Assembly: GCA_948474755.1 (NCBI GenBank)
Contig: CAOLHI010002554.1
Location: 124,001-188,000 of the forward strand
Length of the DNA stretch: 64,000 nt
Origin: Ctenosaura bakeri
Taxonomy: Eukaryota; Chordata; Lepidosauria; Squamata; Iguanidae
Reading direction: 5' to 3'
The notes under the pieces were generated by a model. It did not search any database, was not told the origin of the DNA, and was given only the letters and a program-made list of their open reading frames with translations. Made by a program: the position numbers and the translations under genes. This document shows, piece by piece, positions 23,714 through 34,584 of the stretch; position 1 is the stretch's first letter, and every line of letters starts with the position of its first letter.

Positions 23714-23995
23714 GGCCCTTTCTACACAGGCAGGAAAATGTGGATTAATCCCACATTTTCTTGCCTGTATAAACAGGGCTACATACTACAGTACAGAGAT
23801 AATCCAGGTCAAAACTGGCTTTTCTTTGCATAGCTCCTTCTGGCATCCTGGGGTTTGTAGTCTGATGACACACCAGCACACTTTGGCAGAGAAGGCTGTG
23901 ACACCTTGTAAAACTACAAACCAGAATTGTGTCTGAAAAAGCTTTGCAAGGGAGCTGTGCAAAGGAGTCTTTCAGCTGTCCTTGAAATCTCAAGA
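23714..23995. mobile_element. hAT-like MITE fragment
   Basis: Begins GGCCCTTTCTACACAGG, the same terminal motif as the MITEs at 28353, 40304 and 44758. It carries a small palindrome around 'aatgtggattaatcccacatt' and the 'cctggggtttgtagtctgatg' block found in the other MITE group at 35965 and 61028. A clear right terminal repeat is not seen. Confidence 0.55.
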
Positions 23996-24224
23996 AGACT
24001 ATACTTTCCAGTTAAGTCTCAAGTCCTGGAACAAGGCACTTTAAAAAAAGAAAAGAAACAGTATTTAGTCCAGTCTCAATTCTCTACCCTTAAGTCCAGT
24101 CCCAAGTCCTGCAAGGGACTTTCAAGTCAAGTCTCTACTCCAGTTTCAATTAATTCCCAATCCCTACCCTCCAGTTTCAAGTCAAAAGAGTAGAGAATAC
24201 TTATATTACCTTGCAGAGGGAGGC

Positions 24225-24412
24225 AGCTGCAGGCACAGGCAGCACGAGTGGACACAGGCAGGTAGCTCCAGCTGACACAGTCAGCCAAGCGGGCACAGGT
24301 AGCGTGACCAGACACAGGCAGACTGCCAAGCAGGCACAGGCAGCATGAGCGAGAGAGCACAGGCAGCCCAAGTGAGCACAAGCAGCAGCCCCAGGCACAA
24401 GCAGCCTCTAGT
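24225..24412. repeat. Degenerate GC-rich minisatellite
   Basis: Repeated 'gcacaggcagc' cores separated by variable spacers (agtgagca, cgagtgga, caagcgg) occur about ten times. Both strands show long spurious open frames rich in Ala, Cys and Leu because of this periodicity. Confidence 0.7.
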
Positions 24413-24542
24413 AAGTGTGTGGCTTTATGCCACAATTTTCATGCACCCAGGGGCTCACTTGCCAGTCAGGCCTTTGGGGGGCCCCAGAGGTACCAATTTT
24501 TAAAAACAGTTTTTCCTTTCGGCTACATGTGGTTTGTCATGT

Positions 24543-25453
24543 TGTTACCTTGATTTCTGGGGTCCCATGGGGGACATCTCAATGTGCTCCACGTGATGGG
24601 GAATGGAAACTAGCCAGAGCATGAGCAATAGCAATGCGAGAGGCAGGGTAACCTAGTGGGGTCTTTTTACCCAGTTTTTACACGGTCAAGCCAAGCCAAA
24701 AACCAAATGAAGATGTTCCATAAAATGATTTTATTGAATGAAAATCTCACACACCAAGCAATCACTCACACACTCATGCAAGACCTATTAAGAAGCAAAA
24801 GAGAGGAAACTAGAAAGGGGAATATTGAAGAGGTTGTAGCTGGGGTAATATTGCACCTTTTCCTGAAGTCCTTGGTCCGGGAAAAACAGTGGAGAAGTGG
24901 GGCTCAGCATGGAGAGGGCCGAGGGGATTACTCAACAGACAGAGAAATGGTCTTCTGGGATGACCGGTAGTGATCCAAAGAACTGCTCAAAAACTGGGAC
25001 TATTTGTAGGGGGAAAAGTACCTGGAGGGCTAATCCTTTCCCGGGGAGAACAATGAGTGTTGCAACAAGAAGGAAGATCCACAATGGTAACTTCCTTTGC
25101 ATAATGAGATTGCAAGGTATTCCCAAAGTCTCAGGATCTTTGGCTGCATTGGGTTGTGGTGTGACTTTCTGTAAATGGTCCTTGCCTGATTGGATTTTGC
25201 TCAACCCGGGGCAAACAGACTAATCCTCTCAAGTTGGCTTTTCAGAGGCTGAGGACCCTTTGTTTACTGTGGGTTTGCACAGCTGGAGGTCTCCTGGGGC
25301 TACGTGACAGGGGATTTTACTGGCCTGACCTGGTTTTTGATCATTTGACTGTTGCTACCTATGTGCCCATCTGCGTGACCTCTCAGACAGATGGAATCAT
25401 ACTTTAGTATCAAAATTGTAGACCCTGGGACAGGGTTTTCCAATGGGGTAACA
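24543..25453 (-). mobile_element. LTR-A solo LTR (subtype with shifted U3)
   Basis: 911 bp, reading TGTTACC at the left and GGGGTAACA at the right, with perfect ATGT duplications at 24539-24542 and 25454-25457. On the minus strand a TATA-like region lies near 25000 and an AATAAA near 24733. Its right-hand half resembles the copy at 43631-44530 more than the others. The frames inside are shadows. Confidence 0.9.
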
Positions 25454-26365
25454 ATGTGGCTCATGAGAAACCATGACAGACATTTCACTTCTCATCTTGT
25501 TCTAGCTATAGGTTTACAACCAGGCACTGTCTTGTGGAAGGAGGTACACTGGCCTACATGTGGCAATCACTGGATGAGATTGTGTGACCTTGCCCTCTGC
25601 CCCACTACTTCTGATAGGTGTCAGATGCACTGACCCCAGCATTTCTACATGCCATTGATTTTCAGCACAGAAAACAGTGCTGCACTTAAATATTAAATAC
25701 TTAATTTAAATATACTAGAATACAATCCCAGATGTAATTTCTGAAATTGTTAGCAAAGGCCATTATTACTCCAAGGGAAAAAAATCACCTACTTGCCATC
25801 TCCCCTTGTGTGTCCGGTCTCCCAGCTTTTCAGGTGTCCTGGTCTCCAACAGACTATTTAGTTGGTGGATTCAAAAGATTCAGTTTGCCTATTTTGGAGC
25901 AGGGATTCAGATTTGCAAATCTTGAATCCTTGTTGAGGATTTGAGGATTCAGTTGGCCCATCCTTATTTAAGACTTATCTACTTCTGATCCAATTATGTA
26001 TTAATAAACTTGTACTTGTTTGTTCCTTTTTAAAACTTCTTCTGGTTGTTCCTCTTAAATTTTGATAGATTAACAAGTACAAGTCTGGTCTGGTCACACT
26101 TACCACTGAACAACACATCTACTGGTCCATGTAGAGGTCACTTTGAGGCCCAAGTACCTGATCCAGAGTGGAATCTTGAGATAAAAGGGGGCAAGGTGAG
26201 TGACAGGAGCCCAGGCTGGAGCCAGCCTGCAGAATGGATCCATCATGCTGGTAAAGACCCTGGGATTTCAATCATATAGTGAAAGGGTCTTTACTAAATC
26301 AACTTTTCAGAGCAATTCAGCTTGACAGGTCCAGGACATGGAGTCCCTCAGACTCTTCTACCACT
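25454..26365. other. Unassigned spacer
   Basis: No gene or element recognised. A Lys-free 77-codon frame at 26046-26279 has no resemblance that I can identify and no supporting context. Confidence 0.5.
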
Positions 26366-26425
26366 AGGACAAAAATAAAAACTAAAAAAAATAAAAATAA
26401 AAATAAAAATAAAAATAAAATCTAA
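26366..26425. repeat. (AAAAT)n microsatellite
   Basis: About ten copies of AAAAT with slight irregularities. Confidence 0.9.
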
Positions 26426-26939
26426 AATAGCCTGGAAAATCCAGTAGAATAAAGCTTCTTCAAATGTATCTAAAATCAATTTTTCTTCATGAGAAGGTCA
26501 TTTCAATTTTGTATGATATCATACTATTGGAACTGAAAATCCTATAATTATAAAAGCCTTTCAACCAGACATTTATTCCACATCCTTCTCTTTGATCTTT
26601 GCTCCTATTTGTGGAATTTAGTGAGGGGAAGTGACATTCTGTACTTAAATCTTCTTCAGAGTTTCCTTGGTAATTTGAAAAATATTAGATGCACATTCCA
26701 GGCTCTTGGATGTATGTGTCTTTATGCAGATAACTAGCAAGTATTCCTTTTTTTGCATGTAGTTTTGTTAAATGAGAGGCTCTGAAATACTTATGTTATG
26801 GTAGAATAGATGTGTACATTTTTTTAAACATTACAAAAAGGAGTAAATAAAAAATTTGAGGAAATTTTATGTATGTTTATATTCTGTGCAGTGTTTTCCC
26901 TGAGAAAGATAAAAATAGTTTACTAAATTCTGAACAGAT
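26426..26939. other. Unassigned AT-rich spacer
   Basis: No coding frame, repeat or regulatory signal recognised. Confidence 0.5.
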
Positions 26940-27017
26940 CTTGCCAAGAAAGCTCTGTGATAGGTTTGCCTTAGAGTCACTGTAAGTTGGAAATAACATG
27001 AAGGAACACAACAAACC
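26940..27017 (+). mobile_element. tRNA-derived squamate SINE, 3' fragment
   Basis: Contains 'ttgccaagaaagctctgtga', 'taggtttgccttagagtcac' and 'gaaggaacacaacaaac', the 3' tail of the tRNA-derived SINE widespread in lizards, whose 5' half is seen at 35400-35565. The promoter half is missing here. Recognition is from the remembered consensus. Confidence 0.7.
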
Positions 27018-28169
27018 ACAAGATAGAGTGATACTATGAAGTAGTAGCAATGAGTTGATCGACATTACTCCAGGAATCTATAGTAGAAGAAAAGTGGCTT
27101 GCTCGCTGCTCTTGCACTGCCTTCAACTTCTCAAAATTTCCTTCATAAGGAGGCTAGAATGCTTCTCCTCCCTCCCATAAGGAGGCTAGAATGCTTCCTG
27201 TCCTTCCATCAGGAGGCAAAGACTTATTCTGACAGCCTTTGAGAAAAGAAAGTTCTTCAAGAAAAGGCTTTTAATAAACCTCTGTACTATCCACAGACCC
27301 TGGGTTAAAAACAATTGCCTTATGAGATACATAGGATATAGTTTTAGATTCTGTCCCTGGGAACAAGAGTATATTGATGTTTTGCTAATTTTTTTGTCTA
27401 TTTGCTTTGTTTCAATCTTTCGTTAAATTTGTTTTATCTTAAATATGTTGTTTTTATTGTGATTTTCACCAGAAGGATACCCCCCAAAGGACATTTCAAG
27501 ATACTTGGGGAAAAAATGAATGATGGGAAATATGACCCTGCCACGTGCACATGTCACATTCAGTCCTATCTTTGTTGATAAAAAGCTGCTATGCAGACTC
27601 CCAGTACCTGCTCAGTACACCTCCTCTCACTGGTGTGTGCTCCTTGCAGAGGATTGCTGTGGTGATGAGCTAAACCAGAGGCTCTTCACTGCTTTGCAAC
27701 AGCTCAAGAAGGGAAGATGAGATTCATTTTAGCCACTGTATAGCACAAGGTGCTGCAGACACCTGAGGTAGAGAGCCAGGACTAGGCTATGCAATGGTGG
27801 CAGCGGAATATTCCAGCCAAGTTTTCCAGGTGAATAATCCTGAAACTCATCAGGAGGGATGGAGCAAGAAAACTGGTGACCAAGACCAGAAAGGGAGGGG
27901 GTCTTGGGGAAAAAGTGTGCATTACTAGATTTTGGGGGAGAGTGGGTTCTTGTTTCTTGCCTTCAGGAGAGTTGGTGTCATTTTTATTGTGGTATAGCTT
28001 TCTTGCCTCCTTTTTGTGAGCTATGTGCAATTAATATAGTGTGTCTCAGCTCTTGCAGGTTTCTTTTTCTTTTTGCAGAAGCTAAGGGGTGGCTATGGAG
28101 AGAGAGCTCAAAAATGTGTTAGAGCTGGTTCCTAGAGTTTCTTCTGAAGGAAGAGCAACATGAGCTGAC
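27018..28169. other. Unassigned spacer with a short tandem duplication
   Basis: At 27147-27225 'aaggaggctagaatgcttc' is present twice and a third partial copy follows ('aggaggcaaagac'). The rest holds no recognised gene or repeat. Confidence 0.5.
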
Positions 28170-28352
28170 TTGGCAGAGGAATAGTGTTATTCATGAGCTC
28201 AGCATTTGTAAATTCAACCTCACACAAGGTGAAAAGAGAAAAATATTTTAATATTTTAAAAAATGCTCATGAGCAACCAAGATTGGAACCAAGCTCTCAA
28301 CCATGGCAGGGCATGCAGTAACTCCAGGAGTTGGAGGAGTGGTTGAGACAGA

Positions 28353-28917
28353 GGCCCTTTCCGCACAAGGCGAGGGAATCGCTCCGTGCCGTTACCTACC
28401 ACTTCTTCTGGGGTCCGAAGCAACTTGAACTGTCCCTGAAGCCCTTCCACAGGGCTCCTCCTTGGTTCAGGGAGAATCGGAGCAGTGCGAGATCTGTAGA
28501 TCTGCACTGCTCTGGCTTCCAAAATGATGGCTTCCAGCTTCCAAAATGGTGGCTTCCAGCTTCCACAATGGCAGCTTCCGGCTTCCAAAATGGTGGCTTC
28601 CGGTTGGTCGTGGGTCCCAACCAACTACTGAAGCTTGCCATGTCTAAAGCCCACCCTCTGCAGATCGCAGGCTCGCATTGGTGCGAGCCTGCAAATCTGC
28701 ATAAGCGATCAGGAATGCAATGGAGCGTTCCAGGAAAATAAAGACCTGTTTTTTCTGGTCTTTCAAAAACACGCTGGAGGACCACTTGGGGTCATTTTGG
28801 AGTGGACTGAGGTGCGGATCTCTGGTAAGTAGCCCACTCGTAGTCCGCTCCAAGGTGCAGATGACCTCCATGAGAGGACGCACTGCCCCGTTCTAATTGC
28901 CTGGTGTGGAAAGGGCC
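28353..28917. mobile_element. hAT-like MITE nested in the Tigger-like element
   Basis: Terminal inverted repeats GGCCCTTTCCGCACAAGG and, at the right, GTGTGGAAAGGGCC. cagag flanks the GCCC/GGGC ends on both sides. No coding capacity. The 'agctcgcattggtgcgagcc'-type palindromes and the 22-bp tandem array at 28515-28602 are internal. CpG sites remain fairly frequent, which suggests a moderately young copy. Confidence 0.75.
28515..28602. repeat. 22-bp tandem repeat x4 within the MITE
   Basis: Four adjacent units of gcttccaaaatgrtggcttcc-type sequence (22 bp each) with one to three differences between units. The same period gives repeated 'HFGSWKP'-like frames on the minus strand, which are artefacts. 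Confidence 0.9.
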
Positions 28918-29716
28918 AGAGAGTAAAGGGGCAAGGATGTGTGAAATGGTGTAAGACGTGTATTCCTGCCATTTCCCAGATCCCCCTGTTTCACAAACAA
29001 ACACTCATTTTGGAATGAGCCCATTAAGCAGGATGGGAGTTGCTTGTTAATCAACATGAATAGAATGATAAGCAAGCAACTGTGGCACAAATGCTAGTAC
29101 CCTTGGAGTGTGAGGTGTTGCTTCTGCTCTGAGGAACAACCTGCCCTTCCATGGTTGGGGGCTTGGTTCCATTCCCAGTTGATCATGAGTAATCAGGGTT
29201 GATACCACACCTTCAACCATGGCAGGGCAAGCATTAACTCCAGGAGCTGGTGGGGGTGGCAAAAGATGTAAGTATCTGTGAAACTGTATGAGGTATGCAT
29301 TCCTGCCATTTCACAGACTCTCTTGTTACTAGGAATCACCCAAAGCTTCTGGAAGGGTGAGGCAGAGGGATAAAATGCAAGGATATATGAAATGGCAGAA
29401 GGTGTGCATCCTGACCATTTAACAGATTATCCTGTTTTGCAAACAAACACTCATCTTGGAATGAGCCCATTGCATGTTAGTCAACTTGAATAGAATTGGA
29501 CTGAACTGCAAATGAGCAACAAGGATCAGGACTGTTGCTGCTGCCAGCCATCTCAGGGAGGGGGTATAGTTACCTCCCAGAGCTCATGCCTGCCCTGCAA
29601 TGCTCTCAAGCAATTTTTAAAATATTTGAAATATTTTCCTCTTTTCACTTGGCACCTTGAGTAAATTTGAATTCATGAATGCTGAGCTTGTGAATAATGT
29701 GGGCCCACTGTATAGT

Positions 29717-30321
29717 GGTACAATTTATGGAAATGGGCTGCCAAGGAGTATGCAAGTGAAAAAAGCCTGGGAACTACTGGTATAGATAATTCAGGAGAAA
29801 CAACAAGCCAAAAACCCAGACAATAATAGCTCTGGAATCCTTAAATGAAATATACCTCAATGGAAAACAAGTAAAACCTCTAGCAAAAGGAAAAGTAGTA
29901 AGATATATGTCTGACCTGCAAGAAATCTAAGTATCAAAAACTAAGGTATCAACCCAACTGGGGAAAAAGGGTACAAACTTCAAAATGACAGATAAAACCA
30001 AAAGGATCTTTACACTAAAATTTGACAATTATTTAACCTTCTGGAAACAGCTAATAAGATTCAGGAGTTACACCCTGTAAATTTCACCAAAAAAAGCAGA
30101 CAAAAATATGGGCAAATGTGCTTCTCTGGCATTGGTGACAAACTCCCTCAATGAGCAGGTGACCTCTGAAAACTCAGGGGCTATACAAGGCTCTTGGTGG
30201 CTTTTACATCTCCAAAGTAATGCAGTATCCTATTCAGAACCCCCAAAACAAGAGTATACTCTTAGCAAGAATGGCATAACTAATCAATGACACTTGCAGC
30301 TAATGAAAAAGAAGCTAGCAT
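29717..30321. other. Unassigned, A-rich on the plus strand
   Basis: Plus strand is A-rich with patches that read like an eroded coding region ('FWKQLIRFR', 'TNSLNEQVTSENSGAI') but in no consistent frame. It may be an old gag remnant; I cannot assign it. Confidence 0.3.
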
Positions 30322-30859
30322 TGTTACCCCAAAACATGAGTGACTCAAGGTTCCACACATAGCCTTTATGGCTCAGTTGCACAGATACTCACTCACATGT
30401 GTTCACACAAAATCTGGATGGAATCCCTAAAGATTTCCCTGCAGGTGCTTTCCTGAACTGTGTGCATGAGTCGGGGGTGCAAGGTGTTGCCATGTTTCTC
30501 CACCAATCTTGTTGCTCCAAAACATGGGTGACTCAGGGGTTCACCCATGATGTCAGTGCCTCCATGAAACAGTGGGGAGTATAAGCTCAAAGAGTGGGCC
30601 TGTGATGGGGGTAACCTTACAGGATCTTTTACATCTCTGTACACCGGTACGAATGCAGGTAAAAACCAGCTGCAATTCAAAAGGAAGCTTGATTGTTTTA
30701 TTGGGGGAATTAAAAATCACACACACAAAAGATACAAGCAGTTTCACAGTCACACAAAGCTAACTGAAGGAAAAGAGGAGAAAGGTTTGGATAGAGAGAG
30801 TCTAGTGGATGATATTTATGAATCCCACAGAGAAGAAATGAAGCTATGTTTTTGGACCA
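30322..30859 (-). mobile_element. LTR-B related fragment
   Basis: Starts TGTTACCCCAAAACATG, the mirror of the LTR-B end at 47478. A segment with 'ccaaaacatgggtgactca' recurs at about 30517, so the terminal region is internally duplicated. An AATAAA on the minus strand lies near 30698. The right side is cut by the MITE at 30861, so the U3 part is missing. Confidence 0.7.
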
Positions 30860-30860
30860 G

Positions 30861-31217
30861 GGCCCTTTTTGCATGGCATTTGCCATGCGATAGGGCACCT
30901 GGAGCATTGCACGATTGTGAGGAGCAATCTGCATGATGCACTCACAATCCTGTGATGCTCCAGGGGCCAGCAGGTGCCGATCATGCACCTTTTCATTTTT
31001 GGCTGGAAGTCGAAAATGGTGTGCGATTGCACATTGCTCCCGGGCCCCGCGTGCACTTACCTGGCATGCAGAGCCTCCGGAGCCACACCAGTTGCACTTC
31101 CTGCCCCAGCTCAGCCTGGGAAACTCCCAGGCTGCACTGCGGAAGGAAGAGGTGGGGCTCTTGCACGAGCAGGCAGCTCATGTGGAGCTGAAGCAGCAGG
31201 GACACAAGAGCTCTCCC
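30861..31217. mobile_element. hAT-like MITE, right end lost
   Basis: Begins GGCCCTTTTTGCATGG and matches the reverse of the MITE at 44758-45157 and the left part of the CpG-rich one at 40304. The right terminal repeat is absent: similarity ends at about 31217, exactly where Copia integrase sequence starts. Compared with the 40304 copy most CpG sites have become TG or CA. Confidence 0.7.
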
Positions 31218-31224
31218 TCTCCAC

Positions 31225-31487
31225 CATGTTGACCCAGTTCTTGAATTTATCAAATGCCTCATCTTTTGATTTTAACAAGAACACATACCCATACCTTGTA
31301 TGGCATTCAACAAACACAAATATAAATCTGGACCGTCCCTCACTCTCAGGGAATGGACCTGCCAAGTACAACTTGGAAGGGCCTCTGGGTGGCAATTTTG
31401 CTCTCTTTCAGAATAGGGAAAGATTTTACCTTGACCCTCTTACAGACTGAACAGTCAAGAAATCTGGTGCATTTGTTGACTTTCAGA
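31225..31487 (-). pseudogene. Copia integrase: second half of zinc finger and start of catalytic core
   Basis: The minus strand encodes 'CTRFLDCSVCKRVKVKSFPI', the CxxC half of the integrase HHCC finger. This is followed by 'GPFPESEGRSRFIFVFVE' and 'YGYVFLLKSKDEAFDKFKNW', the beginning of the integrase core. In Copia this enzyme inserts the reverse-transcribed cDNA. The first catalytic Asp of the canonical D(L)AGPFPE context appears replaced, and the rest of the core is gone. Confidence 0.85.
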
Positions 31488-31489
31488 TC

Positions 31490-32198
31490 TGGGTAAACCG
31501 CCTCCCTACAACCCCCGCCACGGAATGGTGGCAGGGAGGGACCCTCCGGCAGTAGCCGCTTGTTTCCCCGCCCTAACCCCGGGCCGGGAACACTGAGGAG
31601 CAGCCGCGGCCTGCCTGAGGCCGGCCTGACGGGCTGAAGGCCGAGGCTGGGCCGCCGTACCTCCCGACCCCCAGGCCTAGGAACGCTGGCTGAGTCCCGC
31701 CGCGGCAGCCTCGTAAAGCTGCCGCGGGCCTACCTGCGCGGCCGCCGAGGCGACCGCTGGATCCTCTTCTTCGCGGGCGAGCCGCCCGCCGGGCGCCGTC
31801 CCAGGCTGGGTCTAGCGAAGAAGCAGGAGGAACCTCCGCCGAGTCCTGCGGGTGCGAGAACTAGCGGCGTCCTCCTGCTTCTTCGCCTTGACCAGAACGC
31901 AAAGCTTCCGCGGGCCTACCCGAGCGGCCGCTGAGGCAGCCGCTGGATGCTCCTCGACCTGGGCAGGCCGCCCGCCCAGCCATGGCTCTGGAAGCCGGGG
32001 AGGGGAAAACGGCGAAATTGCCGCCAGGCCGCCTGAATCCAAAGAGAGGCCGAGAGAGAGGCGGGGCAGCCCTAAATACTAAGCTCAGCCCCGCCTCCTC
32101 TCGTCGGCCCCAGCAGCGTGATCTCTTCTCGTGGGAGGGCGGCAAATGCCGTCCCCCCCGCCACTCGCGTTGCTCGGGCGGTATAGGACGAATTGTCA
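31490..32198. mobile_element. CpG-rich insertion of unknown class in Copia integrase
   Basis: About 700 bp of strongly GC- and CpG-rich DNA divides the HHCC finger of the Copia integrase: the HxxxGH half lies to the right, the CxxC half to the left. Outer edges contain 'ccgcctccc' (31498) and 'gggagggcgg' (32134), a possible short terminal inverted repeat. Inside, a 17-base inverted repeat (gcgaagaagcaggagga at about 31813 with its complement at about 31868) and a direct repeat of 'ccgcgggcctacc' (31724, 31909) stand out. The open frames are shadows of the base composition. Confidence 0.65.
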
Positions 32199-32924
32199 AT
32201 TGTTCCAACCCACCAAAATTTGCATGACCCATCACTCTATGCAAAAAATGGCAATAATTGTCATGTAGGGGCACATTTGTCATGATATTGGACACATGAG
32301 AACCTTTTGCACTGGGTAACACACAATACAGTCTTTCTTTACACCCCTAGCACAGACTTTCCCACCAATGCTTAACGTGCAATCATTACCCCTGAATACT
32401 ATTTCATACCCTTCATCAGTTAGGCAAGAGACACTTAGTATACAGTGTTCCAGATTCTCTGCACATAATACATTTTCAAAACTTTTCCCTAGGCAGGGAA
32501 CAAACGCAGATCCCATGAGGCTGACTGAGCAGAACGCCCCATCTGCCATGCTCACACAATGCACAGGAGCACTTCTGGCCTTCCGCAACAGGCGCTGACT
32601 GTTGACAATATGATGTGTTGCTCCACTATCCAGGAGCCAGTTGCAGCAAACAGCTCCCTCTGCAGCTGCAATAACAACACAACTTCCAATTTTTTTCCTG
32701 TCATCCTTATCTCTGGACACTGTGGCTTTACAGTCCTTCCTGAAATGACCAGGCTTGCCACAATTATAACAGTGCTTTACAAAGGCAATCTCTGCAGTTT
32801 CCTCCTCCTCACGTGGAGGCTTCTCCTGGCACTTATCAGCCTTGTCTCCAGAAGCATGCTGCAAGTCACAGCTGGCTTTAAAGGCTCGTCTTTCACATTC
32901 CTTAAGCACCTGTGACATGACCAT
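32199..32924 (-). pseudogene. Copia nucleocapsid knuckle, protease and pre-integrase segment
   Basis: A 214-codon open frame holds the CCHC zinc knuckle CYNCGKPGHFRKDC at residues about 52-65, which binds genomic RNA. The aspartic protease active site DSGATHHIV follows at about residues 99-107, then FxxxLGKSFENVL- and EGYEIVF-like strands of the retropepsin fold. In another frame just downstream, 'LHDNYCHFLHRVMGHANF' (32265-32212) is the pre-integrase/HHCC start with its HxxxGH histidines. A stop at 32280 and the CpG-rich insertion break the polyprotein. Confidence 0.88.
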
Positions 32925-33439
32925 GTCCAGAGTTAACTCTCTCTCTCAATCAAGTTCTGGAGACCATAAAGTATGAAGTCCCAGTCTTTACTCAAACTGC
33001 CCAGGAAGATATAATATTTCTGGGGCTCATCAAAAATCATGCCTCTGTTTTCTAACTCCAGAAACAGAGACTTCATGATGTCCAGATGAGCTTTCACATC
33101 TCCCCCTTCCTGCAGCTTTGTGTTGTAGAGCCTCTTAGTCCACAACATCTTGGAGAGACAGGAATCACACTGGTAAACTCCTCTGAGTGCATCCCACACC
33201 TCCGCCACAGTGGGCTTATCATGAACATGGATAAGCTGGCTGGGCTCCAGACTCAGGATGGTGGTGGCCCTCACTCGTTGGTCTGCCACTCTCCCAGCTG
33301 CACTTTCCAGTGGGTGCTCCACAACAGTCCATAAATTATCTCTGACCAACAGACTTTGGCACATGAGACTCTATATTTGATAATTGCTGTCGTTTAGCTT
33401 ATCAAAACTGAGGGCTGTTGATATTGTAGCAGCTGCCAT
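32925..33439 (-). pseudogene. Copia Gag capsid region
   Basis: The initiator ATG at 33439-33437 gives MAAATISTALSFDKLN, the typical FDKLNGxNYxxW opening of Copia Gag, but the tryptophan codon is now a stop. The frame resumes as 'CQSLLVRDNLWTVVE' and covers 'TTILSLEPSQLIHVHDKPTV' and 'EVWDALRGVYQ', hallmarks of the UBN2/Copia-gag family. At 32932-32945 a (GA)n run on the minus strand has slipped, shifting the frame just before the downstream zinc-knuckle segment. Confidence 0.88.
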
Positions 33440-33612
33440 TCTTGCTCAATCAAAAGAAAAGCAAAAACAAACTCTGGCAGCTCTGTCTGAACTCAAAACT
33501 TGGGCAACCTTGCATGTAAAAACAAAACACTGGCCAGGCAAAACAGCTGCTTCACTCTGCTAAGGAAAAAGCCTCCCACATGGCTTTTAACTCTGAAAAC
33601 ACTGGAGCTTCT

Positions 33613-34466
33613 TGTTACCCTGTTTACTGGGGGTCCCGGGGGGGATGCCTAATAACCAAACAACAACACATTTTGGGGGAAATTAGCTTAGAGCACTGCT
33701 GGCAAAATGAGAGGTAGGGTAATGCAGCAGGATCTTGTAACCCAATGTTTATGGGGTCAGGCCAAGTAAAGAAGCAAACCGTGTTGGAAATTAACAAATG
33801 ATCTTTATTAAATACAGGCACACAATGTAAGCAACACACGCACACAGATAACTAAGGAAAATAAAGGTTTGAGTTGGATAGCGGGACAGTTGATTTGGGT
33901 GATACAAAACCTGTTCTTGGAGCCTGGAAAGCAGATAGAGAGCGATGTTGGGGTGCGATGTAGCTCAGCACGTGGGGCTGAGGGGAAGCTTGCCAGGCAA
34001 AGCAGCAGCAAGACAGTCTGGAACTCGGGAGTGATCCAAGGAAGATCTCGGCATTAGGGGTTTTTATAGGGAGAAATGTGACTGCAGGCTATGCCATACT
34101 TGGGGAAAACAATGTGATTTAGGAGCAGGACAAAGCTTTGGAAAGGTCAGAATTTAGCATGATTGAGTTAAGTCCGAATTTTAGACAGTATGCAAATGCA
34201 GGGGCTTGGCAGTTGAGTATTCAGCTTGCCTGATTGCCTGCTCGGGGCAGGGAGTCTTTTGTAGCGAGGTCTCCTAAAGCAAGGATCTGGCTATTTCTGG
34301 CCTGCCTGGGTGGAGAATGGAATGTCCAGCAATTTGTGGCCGCACCTAGTCTGTGCTTGTTCGGGGGCCTCACAAACACGTGGAGAGGGGTGATAGAAGA
34401 GAGTCAAATTATGATATCAAAGTTATATCTGGGGGTATCTCCAAGTAGGCCTAAACTGCAGTAACA
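33613..34466 (-). mobile_element. LTR-A solo LTR in the Copia leader
   Basis: 854 bp, TGTTACCC at the left and GCAGTAACA at the right, with perfect TTCT duplications (33609-33612, 34467-34470). On the minus strand a TATAAAAACCC box lies at about 34057-34068 and an AATAAA at about 33804-33809. It postdates the Copia insertion. Confidence 0.93.
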
Positions 34467-34568
34467 TTCTCCAGCAAGACACTCAGGACCATCTCTCAGG
34501 CTGTATGCCACAAAACCAACAGGGTTAACTGGTCCAAACTGGTTAAGGCTGGCCAGAACTGGGCAAGA

Positions 34569-34584
34569 CTGGGCCCATAACCCA
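34569..34584 (-). promoter_or_regulatory. Copia primer-binding site matching the inside of initiator tRNA-Met
   Basis: The 16 bases on the plus strand, CTGGGCCCATAACCCA, equal the anticodon stem-loop region of vertebrate initiator tRNA-Met; on the element's own strand they are complementary to it. They directly abut the 5' LTR with no spacer. Priming by a half-tRNA-iMet rather than by a tRNA 3' end is the documented Copia mode. Confidence 0.85.

Larger units (their letters stand above)
28170..29716. mobile_element. Tigger-like non-autonomous element with about 90-bp inverted ends, carrying a nested MITE
   Basis: The right end, read on the minus strand, starts TACAGTGGGCCCACATTATTCAC and continues into AAGCTCAGCATTCATGAATTC. 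The left end has the matching 'gtgttattcatgagctcagcatttgtaaattc', and both arms then share the AATATTTTAAAA segment. Such CAGTGG...TTATTC termini are typical of Tigger-type elements. Inside, several blocks occur twice, such as 'aaccatggcagggcatgc' (28298, 29216) and 'caaacaaacactcat' (28992, 29439). No transposase is present. Confidence 0.6.

Noticed and set aside
24127..24435. Cys/Leu/Ala-rich frames resembling a cysteine-rich secreted protein
   Set aside because: They are periodic translations of the minisatellite 'gcacaggcagc'.
31812..32322. Arg/Pro/Ala-rich frames on both strands
   Set aside because: Products of the CpG-rich insertion; only the last 30 or so codons at the right belong to Copia pre-integrase.
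34569..34584. Fragment of a tRNA-iMet gene
   Set aside because: Only 16 bases match and they abut the Copia LTR exactly; a primer-binding site explains it better.
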